DNA from: Flavobacteriales bacterium UBA4660
GTDB taxonomy: Bacteria > Bacteroidota > Bacteroidia > Flavobacteriales_D > Sanyastnellaceae
Assembly: GCA_002405435.1 (NCBI GenBank)
Contig: DHLU01000043.1
Coordinates: 1 to 9,331 of the forward strand
DNA length: 9,331 bases
Reading direction: 5' to 3'
The translations under genes and the position numbers were made by a program. This document shows, piece by piece, positions 1-5,146 of this stretch (positions are counted from its first letter, which is position 1; every line of letters begins with the position of its first letter). The notes under the pieces were generated by a model, which worked only from the letters and a program-made list of their open reading frames with translations, searched no databases and was not told the DNA's origin.

Positions 1-436
1 ACTCCAGGAGGAGCTTACCAACCAGCGGCTTGGCGATGAAAACATCGAGGGTGAAGATGGCAATTCCGGACCCCAGGAGCCGGTGGTTACTGCTGTTACT
101 CCACCCGAACCAGAACAGGTTTTTGAGTTTGTTGAAGAGAACGCCGAATTCCCCGGTGGCTACGAAAAGTGGCTTGAGTTTTTCAACCAGAACTCCAAAT
201 ACCCTGTAATGGAAAAGGAAAACAACATCCAGGGTACCGTCAACCTTCGCTTTAAGGTCGACAAAGACGGTAAAATCTCAGATATCTCCGTGCTGCGCGG
301 TGTGAAAGGCGGAAAAGGCCTCGAAAAAGAAGCCATGCGCGTGCTGGAGTTGTCTCCCAACTGGAGGCCGGGAAAAATGAATGGAAAATCCGTTTCCCAG
401 TGGATGACCATTCCGGTGAAGTTTGTGCTGAAATAA
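1..436 (+). CDS. TonB-like energy transducer, C-terminal part (5' end outside window)
   Basis: The reading frame is open from the first complete codon at position 2 and ends in TAA at 434-436, so 144 residues are visible and the start lies upstream of the window. The last ~100 residues form a TonB C-terminal domain of the Bacteroidota type: an EFPGG motif at about nt 146-160, a KYP motif, then IQGTVNLRFKVDKDGKISD, VLRG, a WRPGKMNGK motif and a closing beta-strand IPVKFVLK. In this family the domain binds the TonB box of outer-membrane receptors and passes on proton-motive force from ExbB/ExbD at the inner membrane. The part before it is acidic and Gly/Pro/Gln-rich, as expected for the periplasmic linker. 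The N-terminal membrane helix, which would confirm the protein class, is not in the window. An internal ATG at 83 is not the start, because the frame continues upstream with compatible linker composition. Similar domains also occur in non-TonB periplasmic proteins, so the partner is unknown. Confidence 0.88.
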   Translation, partial: LQEELTNQRLGDENIEGEDGNSGPQEPVVTAVTPPEPEQVFEFVEENAEFPGGYEKWLEFFNQNSKYPVMEKENNIQGTVNLRFKVDKDGKISDISVLRGVKGGKGLEKEAMRVLELSPNWRPGKMNGKSVSQWMTIPVKFVLK

Positions 437-454
437 TTGCCCCGCAACTAAATT

Positions 455-488
455 AAAACGGCCGCCTCTGTAAAGAAGCGGCCGTTTT
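455..488. terminator. Bidirectional Rho-independent terminator between convergent genes
   Basis: Arms 455-465 (AAAACGGCCGC) and 478-488 (GCGGCCGTTTT) are perfectly complementary over 11 bp, enclosing a 12-nt loop. On the + strand the stem ends in TTTT and is followed by GC and another TTTT; on the - strand the stem also ends in TTTT, followed by AATTT. It lies 18 nt after the stop of the TonB-like gene and 17 nt after the stop of the convergent 174-residue gene, so it can terminate both transcripts. Confidence 0.9.
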
Positions 489-505
489 GCTTTTGGGGTA
501 TTGGC

Positions 506-1030
506 CTAGAATTTCGGGCTGTACTGGTTCTTAAAATAAGGCTCGTAAATAGAGATCACCACCATGGCGCCGGCACTGGTCTTCACTGCCGCCATTTCAA
601 CCGTGGGGTGTTTCTGCTTGTCTGACATTTTGGTGGAGTTAAAATCAAACACGGTTTTCATGTTACCCACATGGTCCTGTCCGCCATAGGTTTGGCTGCG
701 CAGGTAGTCGCCGGGGGGCAGCATCCTGGCCATCTGCTCTTCGAGCCTGGCCAGCATATCGGTCGCGGTGCCTTCATTGATCAACGGCATTTCTGCGCGA
801 AGCACCAACACTTCCGAGGCTTCGTCCAGCACAATAAACGTGCGCTCACAATCGGGAACCGACAGGGTGCTCGTCCACTTCCCGGGCGCCACCTGACTGC
901 CCTTCAGCATAGACAAGCCCTGAATGCTACGTGTAAAGGCGTCTTTGCAGGCCATTAACGTCGGTGTTTGTGCCGAGCCTTCCGGAGCCAGCCAAAGCGC
1001 AAGGCATAAAATCAATAGGGTCTTTTTCAT
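506..1030 (-). CDS. Small secreted protein of unknown function (174 aa)
   Basis: I do not recognise the family. The first 20 residues are a typical Sec signal peptide: Lys2-Lys3, a hydrophobic core LLILCLALWLA, and a likely signal peptidase I site GSA|Q after residue 20. The mature protein has about 154 residues and no further membrane segment. It contains only two cysteines, Cys28 and Cys61, which could form one disulfide in the periplasm. Alternating hydrophobic stretches (RTFIVLD, VLVLRAEMPL, AMVVISIYEPYF) suggest a small alpha/beta or beta-rich fold. The ATG at 1028-1030 is preferred because it starts exactly at the signal peptide. No Shine-Dalgarno sequence is visible, as is usual in Bacteroidota. 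The gene follows purS on the same strand after 71 nt and converges on the TonB-like gene through the shared terminator at 455-488. Product location is inferred from the signal peptide; function is unknown. Confidence 0.8.
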   Translation of the reverse strand: MKKTLLILCLALWLAPEGSAQTPTLMACKDAFTRSIQGLSMLKGSQVAPGKWTSTLSVPDCERTFIVLDEASEVLVLRAEMPLINEGTATDMLARLEEQMARMLPPGDYLRSQTYGGQDHVGNMKTVFDFNSTKMSDKQKHPTVEMAAVKTSAGAMVVISIYEPYFKNQYSPKF

Positions 1031-1101
1031 GGATCTGTAGTTATTATCTGTTCCGCTTTCGCAATAATGAAGCCCCGTTTACGCCAAACCGGACCGCCGG
1101 G

Positions 1102-1356
1102 TTACTTCTCGGGCGCGAGGCTGTACCGGTAAAACTCCATAATCTCGTTGCACAACAACTGCCTGCACGCCTGCTCTACCTTCTGCTCGGCCGACTTCTT
1201 GTCGTCCGCTTCCACCTGAAGGGTGATGTGTTTGCCAACGCGCACGCCGCTGATTTCCGGAAGACCAAGGTTTTTCATGGCCCCTGACACGGCCTTGCCC
1301 TGGGGGTCCAGCAGGGCCTCCAGTGGCATGATATCAATTTCTGCTTTGAATTTCAT
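1102..1356 (-). CDS. purS: Phosphoribosylformylglycinamidine synthase subunit PurS
   Basis: This 84-residue protein matches PurS, the small dimeric subunit that bridges the glutaminase PurQ and the synthetase PurL in the three-part enzyme converting FGAR to FGAM, the fourth step of cytoplasmic purine synthesis. Visible hallmarks are an N-terminal beta-strand KFKAEIDIM, the LLDPQGKAV motif near residue 12 (family pattern LDPQG-x-A), the GVRVGKHITL strand (family pattern VR-x-GK), a helix rich in Lys/Glu, the C(R)QLLCN segment and a closing EFYRY. Length fits the family (about 80-90 residues). The frame is open 17 codons further upstream, to an ATG at 1407, but those residues do not resemble PurS; the ATG at 1354-1356 starts directly at the first conserved strand and is preferred. 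It lies 123 nt downstream of pssA on the same strand. PurQ and short PurL are not in the window. Confidence 0.93.
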   Translation of the reverse strand: MKFKAEIDIMPLEALLDPQGKAVSGAMKNLGLPEISGVRVGKHITLQVEADDKKSAEQKVEQACRQLLCNEIMEFYRYSLAPEK

Positions 1357-1360
1357 GGGG

Positions 1361-1368
1361 CAAAGTAA
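1361..1368 (-). promoter_or_regulatory. Possible -7 promoter element for purS
   Basis: On the minus strand the sequence TTACTTTG lies only 4 nt before the preferred purS start. It matches the Bacteroidota -7 consensus TAnnTTTG at five of the six fixed positions. The spacing would give a leaderless transcript. No convincing TTTG -33 element is found 19-21 nt upstream, so this is a weak call. Confidence 0.35.
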
Positions 1369-1392
1369 CAAGAACCTGCCGGAAAGTAGGTG

Positions 1393-1442
1393 CGCGGAGT
1401 TTTTCACACTCCCCGGATTTCCTGACTGCAGAAGACTCCGCG
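1393..1442. repeat. Widely spaced 8-bp inverted repeat between pssA and purS
   Basis: CGCGGAGT at 1393-1400 and ACTCCGCG at 1435-1442 are perfect inverted copies separated by 34 nt, in the 123-nt gap upstream of purS. The arm centres are 42 bp apart, close to four helical turns. On the minus-strand RNA, a third block GGAGT (complement of 1408-1412) can pair with the same ACTCC in the last arm, giving a competing 5-bp hairpin with a 7-nt loop. No T-run follows, so it is not a standard terminator. The rest of the gap shows nothing recognisable. Confidence 0.5.
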
Positions 1443-1479
1443 GGTTGCGCCTTGCCCCGACTTTGGTTCCAAAAAGGCC

Positions 1480-2214
1480 CTAGTGCAGAAACAGGTATTG
1501 CCTCAGCACCGCCATCACCAGGTACAGCAGGATAATCAGGGGCAGTGCCAGCCAGACCGATACCGGCGCAAGGGTTGTGAGCGCCACCAACACACACGAT
1601 AGTGCCAAAAACAGCACGCGATGGCGGTTGGCTGCAACACCCCCGGGCTGAAATTTGAGGGAAAACAGGCGCAGTCCGGAATTGAGCAACAGCGGGAATA
1701 CTATAAGAAAGATCAGGAAAGAGGCCTCAGAAACCGGCAACACCCAACCTTCAGGTTGCTGCACGTGCTGCCCCGACATAACCAGCGGCCAGCCCACCCA
1801 AAAAAGGGCATGGGCCGGGGTTGGGAGGCCAATAAAATCAACCTGCTGGCGGCTGTCGTGGTTAAACCGGGCCAGTCTCAGGGCGCTCAGGGGAGCCATC
1901 AGCAGGGCGAGGTACCTCAACCAGGGCACCTGATGAAACAGTCCTGATTGCGGCATACCCATCATTTCAAATACCACCAGCGCCGGCACAACCCCAAACG
2001 ATACCAGGTCTGCCAGCGAATCGAGGTCTTTGCCCAGCGGCGACGTAACCCCTAGCGCCCGGGCGACCTGGCCGTCAAGCAGATCAAAAACCGCCGCGAG
2101 CAACACCAACAAGGCTGCATGCCTGAGCGGATTGCCCGAAAGCAGCAGCGCCAGGGCGAGCACCCCGCACGACAGGTTGCAAAGGGTTAAGAAATTTGGC
2201 AGGTGTCTTCGCAT
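1480..2214 (-). CDS. pssA: CDP-diacylglycerol-serine O-phosphatidyltransferase (phosphatidylserine synthase)
   Basis: This is a CDP-alcohol phosphatidyltransferase, an integral inner-membrane enzyme that here most likely joins CDP-diacylglycerol and serine to phosphatidylserine, the precursor of phosphatidylethanolamine. The family signature DG-x2-AR-x8-G-x3-D-x3-D is complete: Asp47-Gly48, Ala51-Arg52, Gly61, Asp65 and Asp69 (numbering from the preferred start), with Asp44 just before. These acidic residues bind the metal and the CDP group. The subgroup call rests on the N-terminus RRHLPNFLTLCNLSCG and on the later RLARFN and FIGLPTPAHA motifs, which are typical of PssA. Several hydrophobic helices cover about residues 10-25, 33-45, 73-85, 99-113, 134-147, 165-180 and 198-238. 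Length is 244 residues. An ATG at 2256 would add 14 residues that do not fit the family and would lie upstream of the likely promoter, so the ATG at 2214 is chosen. Confidence 0.92.
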   Translation of the reverse strand: MRRHLPNFLTLCNLSCGVLALALLLSGNPLRHAALLVLLAAVFDLLDGQVARALGVTSPLGKDLDSLADLVSFGVVPALVVFEMMGMPQSGLFHQVPWLRYLALLMAPLSALRLARFNHDSRQQVDFIGLPTPAHALFWVGWPLVMSGQHVQQPEGWVLPVSEASFLIFLIVFPLLLNSGLRLFSLKFQPGGVAANRHRVLFLALSCVLVALTTLAPVSVWLALPLIILLYLVMAVLRQYLFLH

Positions 2215-2222
2215 AGAGGTCC

Positions 2223-2230
2223 CGAAAATA
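2223..2230 (-). promoter_or_regulatory. Likely -7 promoter element for pssA
   Basis: The minus strand reads TATTTTCG, five of the six fixed positions of the Bacteroidota -7 element TAnnTTTG, ending 8 nt before the preferred ATG at 2214. A transcript from it would have a very short or no leader. No good -33 TTTG is visible; a GTG about 17 nt upstream is the nearest candidate. The position supports the shorter pssA start. Confidence 0.45.
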
Positions 2231-2244
2231 GGCAGCCCCGGGCC

Positions 2245-2277
2245 TTTCACGCCCACCGGCTTTCGGGCTTATCTTTG
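2245..2277 (+). promoter_or_regulatory. Bacteroidota-type promoter of the secreted-protein gene pair
   Basis: TATCTTTG at 2270-2277 is an exact match to the -7 consensus TAnnTTTG. TTTC at 2245-2248, 21 nt upstream, is a near match to the -33 element TTTG. The -7 element ends only 8 nt before the ATG at 2286, so the transcript should be leaderless or nearly so. The -7 element sits between the inverted arms TCGGGC (2263-2268) and GCCCGA (2281-2286). Confidence 0.6.
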
Positions 2278-2285
2278 AATGCCCG

Positions 2286-4367
2286 ATGATGAAATGCCTT
2301 TTCCCCCTTTGGTGCTGCGTTAGCCTCTTTTGGGCACCTAGCGGTATGGCCCAACTGGTGGATGTGATCCACGAAGAAGTCATGACCGGACCGTTGGGTG
2401 GAATTCCCGCGGGCTATTCGACCTACCGCATCTACGCCCGTGTACTCAATAGCAATGATGCGGTCGTGGCGGTCGTCGGGTTTAGCGGAACCGGTGGTGC
2501 CAACTTCCACTCGCTGCAGATCGGCAGCACGGAAGGTGATTCTCTCGTCTGGAACACCACCTTCGGCGGCATGACCGCTCAAAATATCAACCCGGCCATC
2601 TTCGGGTTTTTTCCTGATGTAGAGTGGGACTCCTTCGTCTCAATTGGCCGCGGCAACAGCCTCGACCCCGGTGGCGACGTATGGTACCTTGAGCTTCCCG
2701 CCGGATCTGATTTTGCTGCGTCCACCTTTGCCCCAACCAGCGGCGGACTGGTCGCATTCGGCCCCAGCCTGGGCACACAGCCCGGAGAAGAACTGCTGTG
2801 GTTCGTGTTGCCCACAGAACCCAATGCCTATGGTCAGGAACCTGATAACCGTGTGTTGCTTGCGCAGGTCACCGTTCCCACCGGCACGTTATACTACCGT
2901 CTTAACCTGCAGATACTCGATGACTGGCCCTTGTCAAAAAGTATGGTATACCAGCACACGCTGGAAGCACCCCTCGACGATTCGCCAGATGAATTTGCCA
3001 TTCAATACATCGACGGCACCTGTATGGGCCTGGTGTATCCCGAGCCCGAATTCTGCTATGGCACCGGCTGCACAAACCCAGATGCGGTGAACTATGACGC
3101 CACCGCAACAACCGACGACGGATCATGCCTATTTCTCGATACGCACGGATGCACAGATGCCTCAGCCCTCAACTTTTCTCCCGATGCCCTGACCGATGAC
3201 GGATCCTGCATTTATACTTGTCCCGAGCCCCACTGGGAATTCACCCTCGACTGCCTGGGCGACTCCCTCTTTTCCGTTATCCTGAGCATTACCGATCTCG
3301 GCCTGCTCAATCCCTCCGCCCTTTCCATCTCCGGTCAGGGCTTTTTTGCCAACATTACCGATAGTTTTACTACCGATACGGGCCCTTTTGCTTCCGGCGA
3401 CTCTGTTGTCTTTTCACTCGATCCCTACAACCTCAACGGCTGCATAGCGGAGTCACCGGTACTCACCATTGACTGCGCGTCGTTTCAGACCGGCTGCACC
3501 GACTCACTGGCCCTAAATTTTGACCCGGAAGCCAACTGGGACAATGAAACCTGCATCTATACATGCGAATACCCTCAAGCCACTTTCACGCCCTGGTGCG
3601 ACCCCGACTATCCGGGCGGTATGGTCATCGACATGGACATTGCTTCCATTGGCAACGCTGCGCCATTCACGGTGATCGCCAATGAAGATACGCTTTACAG
3701 CCAGTTGTGGAATCCCTTCGACTGGAGTATCGGCCCGTATTACGGCGGAGCCTCGGGAGAAATCTTTTTTCACTCGCAATCGGTGCCGGACTGCAGTTTT
3801 TCCAGCGGTCCGCTCACGATAGACTGCGTGACACCCTATATGGGCTGCACAGACACGCTGGCCCTCAACTATACGCAAGACGCCTTGTTTAACGACGGCA
3901 GTTGTACCTACAACTTCCTCTTGTGCGACTGCAACCTGATTGCCTTCAGTCCAGAGGAACGTTTCAGGCTCGGCGACGGAACGGCCGATGACGGCTCGCC
4001 CGGGACTCTCAATTTCAACTGCGCCACATGGGGCTGGGACTGCGGCGACTTCCCCGACACACCCGAAGAGGATCCGTTTTTTGTTTGCGAGGGCCAGCTA
4101 CCCGACCTGTACGGATGCATTGCCTCTGTGCCGGCCGATGGTTTACCCCGTTTTCGCCTTGGGCCCAACCCTGCCTATGACCACATTATGGTTTCAGGAA
4201 ACACCTTGTTGCACCGCGTAGAAATTTTCAGCGCTCAGGGAACCCGGGTCATACAGGTTTTTCCCGGCACCCCAGCCTGCACGATCGATGTGCACGATCT
4301 TGTACCAGGCACGTATTTTGTCCATATCAACCAAATCCATGCGCGCTTGCTCGTCATCAACCGATAG
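2286..4367 (+). CDS. Secreted modular Cys-rich protein with T9SS C-terminal sorting domain (693 aa)
   Basis: Function is not recognised; the layout is clear. Residues 1-22 form a signal peptide (core LFPLWCCVSLFW, likely site GMA|Q). Residues 23 to about 255 are a domain shared with the next gene, with marks QLV-x2-(V/I)HEEV, YRIYA, IGST, WDSFVSIG and DNRVLLAQVTVPTGTL. Then come four 21-residue GCT...DDGSC repeats at residues 261-281, 288-308, 403-423 and 520-540, each bounded by two cysteines. Two related domains of about 95 residues lie between repeats 2 and 3 and between repeats 3 and 4. A Cys-rich linker (about 541-622) follows, and residues 623-693 form a type IX sorting domain: LGPNPAYD, VEIFSAQGTRV, LVPGTYFVHI, and a basic C-terminus. 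By family knowledge the protein is exported by Sec, crosses the outer membrane by T9SS, and is anchored on the cell surface or released. The start may be Met1 or Met2 (2286 or 2289). The next gene starts 15 nt downstream. Confidence 0.88.
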   Translation: MMKCLFPLWCCVSLFWAPSGMAQLVDVIHEEVMTGPLGGIPAGYSTYRIYARVLNSNDAVVAVVGFSGTGGANFHSLQIGSTEGDSLVWNTTFGGMTAQNINPAIFGFFPDVEWDSFVSIGRGNSLDPGGDVWYLELPAGSDFAASTFAPTSGGLVAFGPSLGTQPGEELLWFVLPTEPNAYGQEPDNRVLLAQVTVPTGTLYYRLNLQILDDWPLSKSMVYQHTLEAPLDDSPDEFAIQYIDGTCMGLVYPEPEFCYGTGCTNPDAVNYDATATTDDGSCLFLDTHGCTDASALNFSPDALTDDGSCIYTCPEPHWEFTLDCLGDSLFSVILSITDLGLLNPSALSISGQGFFANITDSFTTDTGPFASGDSVVFSLDPYNLNGCIAESPVLTIDCASFQTGCTDSLALNFDPEANWDNETCIYTCEYPQATFTPWCDPDYPGGMVIDMDIASIGNAAPFTVIANEDTLYSQLWNPFDWSIGPYYGGASGEIFFHSQSVPDCSFSSGPLTIDCVTPYMGCTDTLALNYTQDALFNDGSCTYNFLLCDCNLIAFSPEERFRLGDGTADDGSPGTLNFNCATWGWDCGDFPDTPEEDPFFVCEGQLPDLYGCIASVPADGLPRFRLGPNPAYDHIMVSGNTLLHRVEIFSAQGTRVIQVFPGTPACTIDVHDLVPGTYFVHINQIHARLLVINR
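3066..3905 (+). repeat. Four dispersed GCT...DDGSC Cys-rich repeats alternating with two ~95-residue domains
   Basis: The 63-nt repeat units lie at 3066-3128, 3147-3209, 3492-3554 and 3843-3905. Each encodes GCT, then A-(L/V)-N-(Y/F) at units 7-10, and an ending close to D-D-G-S-C. Unit 3 has the degenerate ending DNETC and unit 4 has NDGSC. The spacers 3210-3491 and 3555-3842 encode two similar domains: each opens with IYTC after the preceding repeat's last Cys, carries a Cys about 10-12 residues after that, and closes with a (S/G)P-(V/L)-(L/T)-(T/I)-(I/D) type strand ending in TIDC. The units differ at nucleotide level, so this is old protein-level repetition and not a recent DNA tandem array. 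Confidence 0.8.
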
Positions 4368-4382
4368 GCACGCCCACGAACT

Positions 4383-5141
4383 ATGATAAAGAAATTGTTT
4401 TCCCTTGTATTTCTGTTCGCGGCTTGCCGCTTACTCAACGCGCAGCTGGTCGGCATTGTGCATGAAGAGGTTGCGCGCGGACCGGTCGCTGACCCAGTGT
4501 TTAATCATCCGCTCCCTGAAGGCTTTTCGTGCTACCGCATCTATGCCGTGCTCGATGACCCTGACGACCGGGTCTCCGCGGTTTTTGGCAGCAATGCGCC
4601 CTCACCTGTGCATCATTTGATTATCGGCTCTACCCGCGAAGAAAACGCCATCTGGAATCACCCCAACGGCGGGGTGCTGGGCACCAGCCTCAACTGTGCG
4701 TTCTGGGATATGGCGCCATCCATGCAGTGGGACTCCTACGTGACCCTCGGGGCCTTCAGCAGCTCGTCAGACAAATGCGTTGACTGCGAGGGCGCTATCG
4801 GTATTCCGCTTCAGGTATCCACGCCGCCCGGTGCGCTGGCCCTCTCATTTGAGCCCGGCGGCCTTGCACCAGACCTGCTGCTCACCGACGGCTCGTGGTT
4901 TCTGCCCAATGACGGATCTTGCAATGCCCTGCCCCAGGGCAAAGACAACCGCGTACTCATCGCCCAGGTGGCAGTTCCCACGGGCACCCTCATGTACCAA
5001 ATCAATATCGCGGTCTTTGATGGCGGAATCGGATCCAACCAGGTTGTGTTCGTGCACACGGAACAGGATCCGCCGACAGAAAGCCGGATGATCAAAGAGG
5101 TCGCCGGGCCCGGCCTTGTGTTTAAGCCGGGTCAGCAGTAG
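4383..5141 (+). CDS. Secreted paralogue of the upstream protein's N-terminal domain, no sorting domain (252 aa)
   Basis: I do not recognise the family. Residues 1-20 form a signal peptide (Lys3-Lys4, core LFSLVFLFAAC, likely site LNA|Q). The mature protein aligns end to end with residues 23 to about 240 of the preceding gene product: QLVGIVHEEV against QLVDVIHEEV, CYRIYA against TYRIYA, IGST followed by WN, WDSYVTLG against WDSFVSIG, and DNRVLIAQVAVPTGTL against DNRVLLAQVTVPTGTL. Repeats and the T9SS sorting domain are absent: the protein ends shortly after the shared domain in a Pro/Gly-rich tail. An extra Cys pair (KCVDCEG) occurs mid-domain. It begins 15 nt after the upstream stop, so co-transcription from the promoter at 2245-2277 is likely. 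By its signal peptide it reaches the periplasm; whether it goes further is unknown. The stop lies 5 nt from that of the convergent hflX. Confidence 0.83.
   Translation: MIKKLFSLVFLFAACRLLNAQLVGIVHEEVARGPVADPVFNHPLPEGFSCYRIYAVLDDPDDRVSAVFGSNAPSPVHHLIIGSTREENAIWNHPNGGVLGTSLNCAFWDMAPSMQWDSYVTLGAFSSSSDKCVDCEGAIGIPLQVSTPPGALALSFEPGGLAPDLLLTDGSWFLPNDGSCNALPQGKDNRVLIAQVAVPTGTLMYQINIAVFDGGIGSNQVVFVHTEQDPPTESRMIKEVAGPGLVFKPGQQ
5103..5114. repeat. 12-bp GC-only perfect palindrome at a convergent gene end
   Basis: GCCGGGCCCGGC at 5103-5114 is a perfect palindrome inside the last codons of the short paralogue. Its right half (CCCGGC, 5109-5114) can also pair with GCCGGG at 5126-5131 around an 11-nt loop. 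No T-run follows either structure, so neither is a standard terminator, although this is the only strong secondary structure seen near this convergent junction. Confidence 0.45.
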
Positions 5142-5146
5142 CCGGC

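Noticed and set aside
1357..1407. Longer PurS start at 1407
   Set aside because: The 17 added residues do not resemble PurS, which begins at the first conserved beta-strand just after the ATG at 1356.
1334..1597. 87-codon open frame on the - strand spanning the pssA-purS gap
   Set aside because: It overlaps the 3' end of pssA in another frame and has no recognisable protein features.
2215..2256. Longer PssA start at 2256
   Set aside because: The added residues are Gly/Pro-rich and unlike the family, and the likely -7 promoter element lies inside this stretch.
2084..2582. Overlapping minus-strand open frames across the divergent promoter and the start of the secreted-protein gene
   Set aside because: They run antisense to well-supported genes, lack motifs, and cross the promoter region.
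3066..3905. CRISPR-like or DNA tandem repeat array
   Set aside because: The repetition is at protein level only; units are unevenly spaced and differ at nucleotide level within one coding frame.
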